Shown: positions 1 through 12,721, counted from the first letter of the stretch. The stretch is 64,000 nucleotides of DNA from Ceriagrion tenellum (GCA_963169105.1 OY720639.1:52743848-52807847), one strand, 5' to 3'. The notes: generated from the letters alone by a model not told the origin. Numbers and translations: made by a program.

Positions 1-1890
1 AATGAATTATGTATTCCAAGAACTTAACACCGAAGAAATCTATAACACTCCATAAGTAATGAGAAGATCGACAAGCAAAATTTTAAATCTCTTACATAGC
101 GATATTTTAGGACCCTAGAAAAATAAGGGACGGAACAGAATTGTCGGAGAGTATTCAAAGATGGAAAATTTAACAAATTAGAGATTATCATTATACTCGT
201 AGAATATACGGAAAAATTAAAATGTTATACGTGCTTGGAAAAAAATAATAAGCAAGCGATATCAATCTGACTAATACAAGCCATCCATTTTACGTAAGAA
301 CACACTTTTTCAGGAACTTTACAGTTCTGGTAATTCCCAAATATTTGCTTCATCTGATGCATTTGTATTTACTTCCTCGTCTTCAGTCATGTCGTTTATG
401 AGATTACTATCGTAAGATGTGCATTGCAGTACACTCACAGGACAGAGTTATATAGTCTGGAGTGGCGATGGGCAACCAAATACCCACGAGCCACCAGGTG
501 ATAGTGCATTTTCGATATTTTATACAATCACTACGGGATGGCACACCCCTGGCGCGTAGTTACATTTTATGTAAAATGTAATTGTGTGCCGGGCCTTGCC
601 ATCGCCGCCGACCTTCAGCACTGGTTAATGCAGAAAGAGAACGTGAGTAGACTGGATGCTTTTAAATGGCTATAGAGGATCATCTGCGTAACCCAAAGGA
701 AGAACGAAGAAGTTGTAGAGATGGAAGGAAAGGCGTTTATGAGAGGGTTCGAAGAGGGCGGCAAAAATGGATGGAAAGTGAATAGAGAGAACATTAGCTA
801 CAATACAATTACAAGATTACTCACTTATTACAACTACAATTAGCTAGATATATGTATACCAAAATATCTTCATTTTGAGCGGTGAGATGGTGACTGCTGA
901 GATTGCTCTGTCACCCTTATAGGAAGTGAGAGCGGGAAATGCTGGGTAAACATGGAGTAGAATGAAGAAGAATAGGAATTTTGGACGGGGTATCAAGTGG
1001 GAATGCTTGATAATAATATCGAAATGGAGAAATCACAGTAGGGGCTCTTCAAAAGCCTACCCATCACTAGATAGAACACCAAATTACGTATCTATCTACC
1101 AATACGCACTCCTAATTCACTGAAGTATCCTTGTTCGTGTGTTTGTCTGTCACTCCAGTTTAAGAGACATTCATGCAACCTGAAGATGAAATTTGGCGCG
1201 AATACAGATCTTGACCAACAACCAATCGGAAAAATAATAAAATTTCAACGGGCAGTCTTTATATCGCATATTAAAATTTTGAAGTCCTATAAGAAAAGCA
1301 TTGAAATCGGCTCACGAGTTTATTTTTATTCTGCTTAAATTATTCACATTCAAGATACAAGTAAGGTTGAAACTTTCACTATCAGCCGGGTAAAAGAATG
1401 AAGTGTTTAATTTTTGGGAACTCAAGACTGACGCCTATCCTCCAACCATTAGCAATATCTCCTCGTTCGTCCTTCTAGCCACCCAGCTCACCACCTCTTT
1501 CCTCCTCCACAATCTCATCTCACTTTGGTTAAGTGATATATAAGAGATTTATTATGAGACTTTGGCAGGGGTACTTTAAGCCCCACCTCTCCATCAGTGG
1601 TGAATGGATCCTGCAGGCTGATTACATGTCACATCAAAAGGATTCTTGTAATCCTATGCGCCAATTTTGATGCATAATTCTTCCCACAGAAGAATAATCT
1701 ACTAACTATATAGGAAGCAAGTCGTCACTAAGCGAATGACAGGCTGAAGACAAATAGAAGCTAACATTAATGAAAAATTAATACAAGGATGCAACCTCTT
1801 ACCAGCACTCTTCAAAATATAATAAGAGGCAAAGTGGAAGTACAAGAAATTACAATGAACTGACTTTACATAAGCGGAGAAGAAATAAAC
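1..1890. other. Intergenic, no gene recognised
   Basis: AT-rich sequence without an open frame that I can relate to a known family. Text around 1130-1200 resembles the generic 3' ends of old interspersed repeats, but I cannot place it in a family. Confidence 0.5.
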
Positions 1891-2378
1891 ATGCTCCGCT
1901 TTGCAGACGATATCGCAGTCACAGCAGGAAATTGCGATGATCTTCATAGGTCACTAAACGTAATGGACCAAGTTCTACAACAGTACAGCATGATTAAAAA
2001 AATAAGATGGCAAAAAGATGATTCCTTCACCTTCCTCCGACGTACCATCACGTGGGTCGGAAGAAGTGCGACGGACATCAAGCGAAGAACAGCCCAAGCA
2101 AAGAAAGTGCTCATAATAAAACGGCTACCACTTTGCTCAAAGAAGACTGGATCACGATCGAGGCAACAATATGTAAACACATCCGTGAGGAGCGTGGCAT
2201 TCTATGAATTGGAGACATGGGAAATAGAAAAACAGATCAGAAAAGACGAGGAAATCTCGAAACCTTGTGATGGAGCTGAAGATCAAATGGATGGGTAAAA
2301 AATGAAGTAGTATGCAGAAGAGTTGAGGAAGAAAGGACTCTATGGAACACTAGAGAGAAAAGGAGAACCAGATGGATA
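1891..2378 (+). pseudogene. Non-LTR retrotransposon reverse-transcriptase remnant
   Basis: The frame opens with LRFADDIAV, the catalytic F/YADD box of non-LTR reverse transcriptases. It continues with text like the segment after the active site (DLHRSLNVMDQVLQQY), then a degraded form of the conserved YGSETW block (here YELETWEI). Past the stop near 2298, another frame reads CRRVEEERTLWNT and KRRTRWIG, matching the usual C-terminal RRTRWIGH-type block, so at least one frameshift is present. About 160 codons of a protein normally over 900 residues long remain. No endonuclease domain is visible. This is a dead LINE fragment; the clade (RTE- or jockey-like) is uncertain. Confidence 0.75.
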
Positions 2379-2387
2379 GGGCGAGGA

Positions 2388-2500
2388 CGCCTTGGTAGCT
2401 TAACTGGCTAAAGCACTCGGCCGGAAATCGAGGGATCCGGGTTCGAATCCCAGTCAAGGCGGATGATATTTTCTCTGTGGAATTTCGAACTATCATTAGA
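2388..2500 (+). repeat. tRNA-derived SINE (family 1)
   Basis: Positions 2388-2461 fold as a 74-nt tRNA. A perfect 7-bp acceptor stem (CGCCTTG at 2388-2394, CAAGGCG at 2455-2461) encloses an A box (TAGCTTAACTGGC) and a B box (GGTTCGAATCC). The same head, followed by a similar T-rich tail with TTCTC, recurs in degenerate form at 36657-36770. That repetition favours a SINE over a functional tRNA gene. There is no clear poly-T terminator directly after the acceptor stem. Confidence 0.65.
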
Positions 2501-2905
2501 TAGGGAAGGATGAATGGTTGCAGTCAACCTATCTTAGGATTCAACGGCTAATGAAAAAATTTACTGTCGACGTGATAGCGTCGGGAGAATGATATAAAAT
2601 GTCGAAACCATGGTCGGTACTTATAAACAGTGTGGAAATTTACTATCGTCTTTTTATTCTTACCAGTATGGATATTGAATATTTCCACCAAGTTACGCCT
2701 GAAACTCTTTCATACCTGATAGCGTATTTTCAAAATAAAAATTTTCTTGTCTCAAGTCATATTCAAAGTAACCTACTAGGAAGGTGAAGAGGGGACAACG
2801 GCGGAGAGGGGGAGCTGATTAGGGTAAGTGGTAAGTAAGAGGAGTTTTCAATCGGACAGAGAATTTGATGATAGTAGCAAGGGTAATTCAGGCGAAGGCG
2901 TAATA
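2501..2905. other. Intergenic, nothing recognised
   Basis: Includes a 62-codon open frame at 2599-2787 with no recognisable motif. I regard it as chance. Confidence 0.5.
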
Positions 2906-4199
2906 CGAAGGTCGCTACGAAAATTTTGAGACAGACTATGTTGTGGGTTGCGGGTGAAGAAAGCGGGTCGACAGCGGCGTCCTTCCCGAATAACGCGTGC
3001 GTTGCAATTTCTTCGGCCTATCGCTGTTGCTAGGAGGTCTTCTTTTGTTTCAGTTCACGCGGCATTCAGGCGTTGTTAGAATGGAGCCGGCAAGAGAGCA
3101 TTTTCGCGCAATGATTTTTTATGATCCTAATAGTGGTTTTAACGAATCTGAAAGCCTTGATCGTTTACAACGGGCCTGCGGGGACCTTTCTCCTTCCCGT
3201 ATGACAATTTTTCGGTGGTTTTAAGAATTTGGAAGAGGTCGAACTTCGTTGAAAGACGAGGAGAGGAGCGGGCGTCCGGCGACTGCAGTGACTGAGGAAA
3301 ACATCGCCGCTGAGGAAGAACTAGTGGGCGAAAATAATCGTCTAACATTAAAGGACATTGAAGCGTCACTACAGATTCCATCGCCAGCAGTTTCCATAAT
3401 CCTGCACGAAAATCTCGACTCAGGAAATTTTCATCTCGATGGGTGCCTCACACTTTGACAGAGGCACTAAAGCGCATCCGTGTTGAATGTTACGAAGAAA
3501 TGATGAAAATATTTGACAGAGGCAAATCTAAGCGCGTTTCTGACATAGTTACTGGTGACAAAACGTGGATTCATCAGTTCGATCCTGAAAATAAGCGCCA
3601 GTCGACTGTATGGATTTTTCCCGACGAACATCCACCAACAAAAGTGAAGCGGCCTCGAAGCGTCGAAAATAAAATGGTTGGAACTTTCTTCTCCAAAAGC
3701 GGTCATGTCGCAACTGTTCCCCTGGAAGAGAAAAGAACTATTACTGCTCTGTGGTACACAACAGTATGTCTACCAAACGTTTTCGGAAAGCTTCAAGAAC
3801 GGAGGCCGAAGACAGGACGGCGAGGAATCGTCCTGCACCATTACAATGCGTCTGCGCACACGGCCAACCTTACCATTCAGTTCCTGGAGTCTACAGAGGT
3901 TTAATGACTCACCCACCTTACAGTCCTGACCAGCCCCATGTGATTATTTCCTGTTACCTACAGTCAAAAATCTCGTTCATGGAAGGAGGTTCTCCAGCCC
4001 TGAAGAAGCTGATGAAGCCTACATAAGTGTATTTTCAGCACTCAAGGAAAATGAGAGGAAAAACTGTTTTGAAAAGTGGCTTACGAGAATGCAAAAATGT
4101 ATAGAATATTGTGGCGAGTATTTTAAGATAACATATTTATCAAAATTGTTTCGAGTTTCTTAGTTTTTCTGTATCTCAAAACTTTCATTGCGACCCTCG
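2906..4199 (+). mobile_element. mariner-type DNA transposon, inactive
   Basis: The ends are imperfect inverted repeats of about 30 bp. The left begins CGAAGGTCGCTACGAAAA at 2906; the right, read inward from 4199, is CGAGGGTCGCAATGAAAG. Both continue with TTTTGAGA. A TA lies just outside the left end, as expected of the TA target of Tc1/mariner elements; the right TA is blurred. The 1.29 kb length is normal for mariner. The transposase inside is broken. Confidence 0.8.
3081..3990 (+). pseudogene. mariner transposase (broken)
   Basis: It starts MEPAREHFRAMIFYD, the N-terminal helix-turn-helix typical of mariner transposases, and runs to PSRMTIFRWF. A TAA stop at 3222-3224 interrupts the frame, which then resumes (EFGRGRTSLKDEERSGRP). 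A frameshift near 3445 moves to the catalytic part. This holds the first Asp block (VTGDKTWIHQFDPE, where GDE is usual), then FFSKSGHVATVPLE. The second Asp block reads LHHYNASAHTA, where the family has LHHDNA, so the second catalytic Asp is replaced by Tyr. Another frameshift near 3895 precedes THPPYSPD and a shifted PCDYFLLP block holding the third Asp. Stops, frameshifts and the lost catalytic residue show it cannot transpose. Confidence 0.9.
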
Positions 4200-7117
4200 C
4201 TTAGCCTTCCTCAATCCTAACCTATTTCCCCAATGCCTAGCCTAGTCTCTCAATGACAAGCCTATTAGCCTAGTCATTGAGGAACTTCATGTTGGGGGAA
4301 GTCATCTTAAAGGATATTTCTAACCGATGCAAAAAATTCAGTTCATCATCTTTGTCAAGAATTTGTAAAATGGGGCAGGTTGCATAGTTCATCAAATACC
4401 CAGACAGAACCCCTTTTAACTGAAATTAGCAATGTGTAAACTTCTATCATAACCTCCTTAGTAAACATATCTCAGAGGACTCGAGTGCGATTTAAGTTCT
4501 GAATTTGATTTGAGTTACGGAAATGATTTTGGGATCTTCTGATTCAAGAGGCCAACGTGAATGAAATTGATTACGCACGCACAATATATCTATTCACATC
4601 AACACTACATTCACATTTGATGCGCACTCTTCAATTCTTACATGCTTCATTCACATAAAATGTGTATTGTATATAAATTATGAATAGAACATGCACTGAT
4701 AATTAATTGCTGAAGACAGATTAACGAGGTGGTCAGATGACTGGCCGCCGTAGGTTCGAGTCCCGATGTTCGCGGAGAATTTTCAGCAATACATTAACTA
4801 ATATCTCTTTGCAAGTAACTTCAAACAGATTGATAACGTAGGATTGACGCAGTGACTAAGGTGAAAATGATAATGTCCTGACGAAGATTTGAGGTATGAA
4901 TACACCCTGCAGAGGATTGTTACTTGATGATGTTATAAAGGGCAAAACCAATAATAAATAGTAATTAACTGAGGTATTATTTGACCAAGCGGTAACTAAT
5001 TTCTTTTTATATGAGGATTCTTCCCAGTAAGCCGAAAAACTTTCGTAATAGTGTGTAAACCCCATGAATACAGAATAGAAATGATAAATCGAAAGGGATA
5101 TTCTAAGCTCAAGAACAATAGATGATAAATTAAAAACATGAATGAACCAGGTAAAAATAAAAATTAACATGACTGAAAGAATAATCAATATAGCCTCAGG
5201 ATCAAGAAATCAGGAGAAAACGACATGATTACATTATTTGATGACTCTCTTCTTTCGCGTTTGGCAATCGGTATCATTTAGCCGACAAGATACTTTGGTA
5301 TTGAGACCAAAGATTACAATGTTTTCCTAACTATATCTGAAATTTTCTACGCCTAACACCTTACAGGGGATTAGTTACAAGTATAACTAAGCCGCGAGGT
5401 GTGTGAGAACGGAGCCCTGTGTAGTCCTGGAATGATTACCAATAAGTAATGGTGCAACCAGACACCAAGTGCAAATCAAATATATATATCCACCCACAGT
5501 ACATTGCCACAGTAGAGTGCGTAAATTGCATAGGATTATAACAGCAAATCCTAAAACGACTCGAACAATTTTATCGTCGCAACTCTTACCGTTAGTCACA
5601 GTTGTCTTAGCTAACAAATATAGAAGAGCGAAACTAACGCACGTCAATAAACCTACCATCTATTACATGAAGGCGTACATTCATGGCTATCATACTGTCT
5701 AGGTAACTTAAGTTACAATAGTAACAATTGTGACTTGTTAAAATAAACTTTTTTAGAATTAATATTAAATTCGAGTGCGAGAAAAAATTCTTTAATGCTT
5801 TAAACTGTGAAAATATAATTAAATAGTCGAATTTATTTTTTTTTAAAGGACTAAGACAATTTATTCTTCTGCAGTAATTAATGGTAGTGCTTTATGAAAG
5901 TCATTCATAAACTAAAGTTCGTTTATTGGGCATGGACTACTGTAATTAAAGTTTGATTCATCGTATTCGCACGTATATCCGATACCTTATGACGCCTATC
6001 ACCATCAATTTCGAGCGTGATACGCTATGACGGCGTGAAGGTGATAAAAAGTGCTATCACGGATACATAATCGCTGATATCACCCTCCGTCATAAGTATG
6101 ACGTTGCCCTTGGCAACGACGTCGCTCTCACCCTTCTCTCAGTTACATAATCGCCCTGCAGGACGGAATAGACGAACACCACGCGCCTTGGTTGGTACCC
6201 ATTTCGAATGTATTTAATGAGGCCATTCTGTTTCAGGGACTTACAAAATGTGCCACAAGAAAATTTTAACAATAGGTTGTACCTTGCCAGACATGGGTAG
6301 AGAATGCATTTGGTATTCTAGTACAAGTGGAGAATTTTCTTAAGACAACTGAAAGTTAATGTAGCGACGGCAAAACTAATTGTACAGGCAACTTGTGTAC
6401 TTCAAACTGTCTAAGGTCCATTAATGGTGACATCAACTCGCTTCAGCAAGCCATTCAAATACAAGAGCCTTTCAGAATCAGAATTTGCATCCTCAACCTC
6501 CTTCCGCTGCTTTTCACGTCCGTGAAGACATCGCTGCTATCTTTAGCAATTGATTTTTATTATAGCAATTGCAACATCTTGTAAAATATTTTAGACAAAA
6601 CTAATATGTAACAAAATAATTGTTAAGTTCAATTTAAATATCATAGACCCGAGTTCTGAAGAATGTGACCTGAGTTCTACAATGATGTTCATAAGAAAAA
6701 CTTACTGCATTGATACTTCCTTTGAAAGGACATAATCTCTTGAGACTGTAACAAATACTTTCAGCAAACCGAATAAATTAACAGAGTGGACGCCATCAAT
6801 GATTCTCATTACACAGGAATTTAAGATTCTAAGTAGCATCCTCCATTATCTAGTTTCTATATCCCTGACAACAATTTCTTAAGGCTGAAGTAAAGTCATT
6901 TTTTCACAGGGGAAAATATTGAATCGGAAGGGCAGTGCAAATCGAAATTTATTAAAATGTATTCTTTCATTTTCGTTCCACCTACTTCGAGATATCTTAG
7001 TTAAAGCTCCAAATGTTTCAAAGAGTGAATTGTAGGTGGGATGGAAACATTTCACACCTTCATTAGCTAATTTTGTTGCCATTTATACAAGGTTTCATTT
7101 ATATAAGGTTTCATTTC
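4200..7117. other. Intergenic, repeat debris only
   Basis: No gene recognised. A stretch at about 4722-4775 has a B-box-like GGTTCGAGTCCC and is probably a truncated tRNA-derived SINE. A segment near 5990-6097 starts CTTATGACG and ends CGTCATAAG and may be a small MITE. The 90-codon minus-strand frame at 5387-5659 is hydrophobic but matches nothing I know. Confidence 0.5.
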
Positions 7118-7320
7118 AACCCGGCCCCGGTGGCGGCGGGGTAAAGTCCTCGCTTGCTAAACCGAGGGTCGCGGGTTCGAGTCCCGCCTGGGCGGGTTTT
7201 TCACCATGTATGTCAAGTTCTATTGGTCCGGTCCCTGGAAAACCTGATGCCAGGCTCAGCAGCCTATCGGGATTCCGGGGACATACGGGCCAACAGAATC
7301 GTCCGGCAGCAAAAAAAAAT
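7118..7320 (+). repeat. tRNA-derived SINE (family 2)
   Basis: A GC-rich tRNA-like head with closing AACCCG/CGGGTT ends and a strong B box (GGGTTCGAGTCCC at about 7173-7185) is followed by a roughly 120-bp body and an A-rich end (AAAAAAAAA near 7310-7318). This head-body-A-tail layout is that of a SINE. The head differs from that at 2388, so it belongs to another family. An open frame across it (7036-7326) is a by-product. Confidence 0.65.
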
Positions 7321-9166
7321 TATTAGGTCACTTTCGGCGGACGGGAAAATACCGGAGATTCCGTTTTGTCCAGCCATATCATAGTATCACAATTTCGCTA
7401 TATTGTAACCGCTCTCTTGTAGACTCGCAGGAGACTAACAAGTCAATATCAAATCAAGTAATATAAATAAGTGTTATTATTATCTTATTACTCATAATAT
7501 GAATGAACAAGATGAATCTCCGCCAGTCTTCCGCCTAAGTAACTTCCCTGCAGAATGAAGTTGTACATACATATAGTATGGAGGCATGGTAATCACTTGG
7601 CCAAGATGACGCACCTTGTTTTAACTCCAAACCTGTTCCGATGATCGTTCTTCAAGAAATTATTAGACGCCATAATTTACAGGAAATAGGATAGTTAAAT
7701 AAATTATGGAATATCATAAAAACTTTATAACCTACGCCGTCGTTTCATATAGTAAAGTTTCAGAAGATCACTGTTAACCATGCCATAGATACGAGTGTGA
7801 TGTCAGAAGCTAGAAGGGGTTGATCATATAACGGTAATCATTAAATATATGTATATTATGATATAATCATAAATGCGCTCTTCGATAGACTCAAAACGCT
7901 ATATTTGACCCATGAATAAAAAGATATACTATATTACAGCGCTAAGGGTAATGCTTAGAAAAAAAAGGTTACATGTTTCAGATTAAACAGGCTTCTATCA
8001 ACCCAATGACGAAGAAATTATTCTCTTTGTAATTTATGAGTCAAACCTGCCTTTAAATTTTCGTTAATCCAATCATATTCCCTTCTCTCTCATTGAGAGC
8101 TAGCGTCGCGTGTAAAATCTCATCCATGCTCGCGAAATTACGAGACGTCAGTTATGGAAAGCGCTGAGTTCATGTGGGTAGTTCGCTAAGTCGAAAAATA
8201 ACATTAATCCCAGATTTATCATAATTATTGGAAGGTTAGTTTACATATCTTTGAGGCTATTCCATCCCATTTTCTTCTGCGTGAGTCAGCAAGTTTTATA
8301 CCATTCAAAGTTCAAGTTATAGAGTACTTCATACTCTCTCACCATTTCTATAAGATTCATTGTTTCTGATTCCATTTTTGCTAATAAGTACAGAACGACC
8401 ACTAACGACAAAATAAAGTCCAAAACCACCCGTTAAGTAGTCCCTGTTCGCTCGCGACCCGCGCGAGCAACCCGTCGTGAGCGATCAGTTCGCCTGCCCG
8501 CGCATCTGATCGCTCACGTCCCGTTGCCCGCGCGAACTGATCGCCTGTCGGTGTGCTTGAACCCGGGCCCAAACGCACCCTGCTACGCAGACGATATGAA
8601 AGATGTCTTCTCAGATAGGCTTTTAAAGCCTAACCAGGTGCCTTACCCGTGAAGACTTCGTCCATGTTGGAAACACATTCGGCGATGTAAAACAGACTAG
8701 ATCCATCAAGCGACAAGTATGGAGAGCCTCAGTTAAGTGGATAAGTAACATCTCTTCAGTTGAGCGAAATCTCGAGAACGCCGCGCACATTTGGTGTCCA
8801 CCACAGAAAGATGGAGATCACGAAATAAAAGAAGAAAAAATCAAAATTGTTTTCCCCTGATTCACCATTGACTGAAACAATCATAACACAAATCCAAATC
8901 GAAAAACAAGCACGAATACAAACACATTACCATTTACCTTAACCATAAATAACTACTTAAAATAGACGTGATTCGGCAAATATATGTGACATTCTGACAG
9001 AATGTAACCCTTTCTTTAGGCTAAGCTACTTGCGGCCCATAGCTGAGAGGACAACGAAAACCAATTTGTCCGCGATTGAATGTAGAAGAAATCAATTCTC
9101 AAGAGCCATTGAATCGAGATAAAATATCGCCCACATGATGGGTGATCTTAGAAATTCAAAGTCGCT
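7321..9166. other. Intergenic with one strong foldback
   Basis: No gene recognised. The only notable structure is the GC-rich hairpin at 8460-8534, listed separately. Confidence 0.5.
8460..8534. repeat. GC-rich inverted repeat (hairpin)
   Basis: The arms 8460-8488 and 8506-8534 are 29 bp each and complementary except for about five positions in the middle. The inner 14 bp (CGTGAGCGATCAG and its complement) are perfect, with a 17-nt loop. A third partial copy (GCGAACTGATCGCC) follows directly. It is much richer in CpG than its surroundings. It may be the core of a foldback MITE; no target duplication was recognised. Confidence 0.6.
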
Positions 9167-9170
9167 TATA

Positions 9171-9717
9171 GGGTCATTCCATATCAGTTCAACCAAGAAA
9201 AAATAATTTTTTCACCCACCACCTCAGATTTTAATGAAACTTGGTATGTTTGTTCTATATGTAGAGGTAAGTAACCTCATCAAATTTCATTTTTTGATCT
9301 CACTTAGTTTTTGAGTTATGGCACTTTAAAGTTTACACATTTTTCAATCCCCGTGCCTAAGATAATGCCAAGCAAAATGTGATGGAGAAAAGAAAATAAT
9401 TTCTCAATTACCTTTATGACACCCTATCTTTATGAAACTTTGAAAGTAGATTCTTATAACCATAAGGAATTCAGGAAAAAATATATCAGTAACCTAAGTT
9501 AAACCTAAAATGTTTTTAAAAAATACATTTTATAGATTTTTTTAGTTTTAAAAATGCGAACATGACTTAGCGTTAAATTCAATATCTCAAAAAGGGAAAG
9601 AGATAATCAAGAAATTTTTTTGCCCTAAATTATTTGCATGAAATGGGCTTTAATAGTGGTAAAATAAATTTCTGTATATTTTATTTCTTCTATTTACTAA
9701 GTCCATTGCAAGATTCA
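9171..9717 (+). repeat. Left long terminal inverted repeat
   Basis: Mirrors 13019-13553 with only scattered substitutions and short indels. Examples are AGGTAAGTAACCTCATC against GATGAGGTTACTTACCT, and the inner end AGTCCATTGCAAGATTC against GAATCTTGCAATGGACT. The high similarity argues for a fairly recent insertion. Confidence 0.95.
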
Positions 9718-9790
9718 ATTTATTTTGACTTTACACCCTAGCAATGAAGAAGCCATCTCTATCTAGTTTAGGTATAAAGGCTAACGAAAA

Positions 9791-10060
9791 CACATGGGCA
9801 ATTGATTTCAATACATTGTCTACTGATTTAATGAGTGCTTAGACAAATTAGCTACAATGTATCATAACGGGTGGCATATAAAGGCAGAATGTAGAGAACA
9901 CGAGTTCAAAAACTGGAGAAGCTTGAGGGCGACAGAATAATGATGATTAAAAACACCAAAATGAAATCAAAAACGGTACAAAGGCACAAGGGCAATCGAC
10001 TTTAATACTTTGTCTACTGATTTAATCAGTGCTTAGACAAAGTAGCTATGATGTATCATA
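9791..10060 (+). repeat. Two subterminal direct repeats in the long-TIR transposon
   Basis: The segments 9791-9868 and 9985-10060 are about 80% alike. Both contain TGTCTACTGATTTAAT, then AGTGCTTAGACAAA, then TAGCTA and ATGTATCATA, and lie about 194 bp apart. They sit between the left TIR and the start of the transposase gene. They could be transposase-binding or promoter repeats; the sequence alone does not decide. Confidence 0.8.
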
Positions 10061-10222
10061 GGTAACAGGCAGTTACAGCACTCTACCAGCATTCAAGCCA
10101 GTCTGTTGCTAGTGCTCCTTGAATCAGCAGTGTTGTTAGTGTTATTACTTTGAGTTCATTGTACTGTGTGTGAAGTGATGCGTGACAGAATTAGCTCACA
10201 TTCAAATCAATTTTGCTTTAAA

Positions 10223-12721
10223 ATGGATGATAAGTGCAGTGTAGGATTATTTAAACTGACAGAATGCCACAAAACAACTTATGTCACAAAAAGAGGATTG
10301 GAAAACGTTAGTGATTTGTCTGAAGAAGAGCTTAACTTGATTAAGATAAGAAGTGAATTAGATAGTAATGAAATAATTGACATTTGTTTTCATCACAAGA
10401 GTTTGCTTTTGACAAAATATGAATTCCTCCAAAAGGTGTGCTGTGACCCTTATAGAAAACATAAGAAACCCATAAAAAATAGTTTAAGAGTAGTAAATTT
10501 TCAGCAGAGTGAGGTCTGTGACACAAAAGGTCTTAAAGTGAAACCAGGGGAAAAGTTATGTACTAATTGCTACAAAACTATATTCTCAACTCCTAGTAAC
10601 TGTGCAGAAGAATCACAAGATGATGATTTTAAACTTTCAATTGAAACTGGAACTCAGTTACAAAAAGAAGAGGCTATCGACTCTTTAAATGCTTATTTGA
10701 CAGATGTTGGGTGTTCACCCTTTAAATTACAAGCTCTAAACGAAAACTCAAAAATTGGCTATGCGCAAAATAAACTAGAAAAACTAAATCATAAAGTAAA
10801 AAAGAAAATTGAATCAATTTTAGATGATGAAGTGCCACCAAAAGTACCTAAATTGGAAAAAACAACTGAACAAAAAGCAGCAGAAATGGACTTACTTGTT
10901 GAGAACATAAAAAGTGAAGTGACTAAACTTTCATCAAAGAAGAAAATACAACTATTGACAATTCCAGCATCACTGAATTGGTCAAGGAAAAAAATCAAAG
11001 ATACTTTTGAAGTGTCCGATTACTCAGCTAGACAAGCACAGAAATTGTATAAAGAAAAAGGTCTTCTGGCTGAACCTGAACCAAGGAAAGGAAAGAAACT
11101 CAGTCCTGAGGTTGAGGAGTTAGTTGTAAATTTCTATCAAAGTGATGAGCAGTCAAGAGTTTTGCCAGGTATGAAAGATGTAGTAAGCTTAGGGAAAAAA
11201 CTTATGAGAGGAAAAGATTAATTTTAAGTAATCTCAATGAAATGTTTGCGAACTTCAAATGGGAGTATCCTGAAATAAAAATAGGATTCTCAAAGTTTTG
11301 TACTCTTCATCCCAAATGGTGTGTTTTGGCTGGTGCTAGTGGAACTCACTCTGTCTGTGTATGTATCATCCACCAAAATGTCATATTGCTAATACATGCA
11401 GCACAACTAGAAGAGAGTTACAAAGATCTACAAAAACTGCTTTTGTGTGAAACTCCAACTCAAAACTGCTTTTTTAGGAGATGTGAAAAATGTCCATCAA
11501 AAGACAATCTAACCACATTCTTACAAAGTATGAAAACTATGAAGAAGAAGATAGAATTGAATACATGCAGTGGCTTGCTAGAGATAGAACACAAATGGTA
11601 ACACAAACATCAACTATTGATGAATTTATTGATGAACTTACAACAAAAATAGAAAAATTAATTCCTCAATCTTACATTGCCAAAAGCCAATCAAGCTATT
11701 TTAAAAGCCTCAAAGATACCTGTGCTTCAAATGTAGCTGTCATATCAATGGACTTCAGTGAAAATTACTCCTTTATGATACAAGATGAGGTCCACGGTTA
11801 CCACTGGACATCAGACTCCTGTACTGTTCATCCAGTAATCATTAACATGTGTGTTCAAGAGGAAAAAATAGTCTCATTCCATTGCATAATTTCCGATGAC
11901 TTAAATCATGATGTATGTATGGTTTATAAAATCCAAGAAACACTGATACAGTTTCTCAAGGAAAATTTTCCTAATGTCACAGATGTTCACTATTACAGTG
12001 ACGGTTGTGCGGGACAGTATAAAAATAAATACAACTTGATGAACCTTACACTGCATGAACAAGACTTTAAAATTAAAGGCCAGTGGTCCTTCTTCGCTAC
12101 AAGCCATGGGAAAACAGAATGCGATGGCACTGGAGGAACTGTCAAACGGTTGGTGCAGAAAGCAAGTCTCCAAAGGCCTCAAGATCAAATACTGAATGTA
12201 ACTACTTTTTTTCAGTTTTGTAAATCAAACATTGCAAAAATCAATTTTCACTTCATTTCAACAGAGTCAGTAAATGAGATTCGTTGTAAGCTTGTAAGAC
12301 GTTTCAAAGATCTGAATACCCTTCCAGGAACAAGGAGTTTTCATAACTACAAACCCGTGGACTGTTTTGGAACTCTGGAAGCAAGGCGAGTCAGTTATGA
12401 TGAGAAGCCTTGTCTAACTTATAACATACAAAGAGGGTTGATTTTACATGTGAAAGAAGAAGATTTGTACCCCTCTCGCTACAGTACTTTGGAATAATAA
12501 CAAATGTTGCCAAAGAAGATGGAGATGTGACAGTAAAGTTTCTCCATCCAGCTGGACCATCCCCTTCATTTTACTGGCCAAAACGAGATGACAAATGTGA
12601 CGTGCCGATTCCACACATCCTTGCAGTGGTTGAACCTCCACATACCTCAAAGGGAAGAATATATCCATTCTCAACAAAGTGCACCAAAATGATTGAAAAT
12701 CTAGTTTCAAAAATAAATTAG
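10223..12721 (+). pseudogene. Transposase of the long-TIR element (three frameshifts)
   Basis: The likely start is the Met at 10223 (MDDKCSVGLFK); an upstream in-frame Met at 10166 is possible. The N-terminal third is rich in Cys/His (ICFHH, KVCCDP, LCTNCYKTI), suggesting a zinc-binding region. The frame then breaks near 11205, near 11520 and near 12495. Each break is a small indel, and the reading resumes at once in another frame (KRLILSNLNEMF; TKYENYEEEDRIEY; GIITNVAKEDGDV). The catalytic part has candidate acidic residues in MDFSENYSF, YYSDGCAGQYKN and CDGTGGTVKR. These motifs recur in many insect and cnidarian proteins of this kind. In-frame stops are few, so inactivation is recent. About 830 codons in total. 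Confidence 0.8.

Noticed and set aside
5387..5659. 90-codon hydrophobic minus-strand frame
   Set aside because: No motif, no splice context and no relative that I know; consistent with chance in AT-rich DNA.
7036..7384. Overlapping plus-strand frames
   Set aside because: They run across the tRNA-derived SINE and its A-rich tail.
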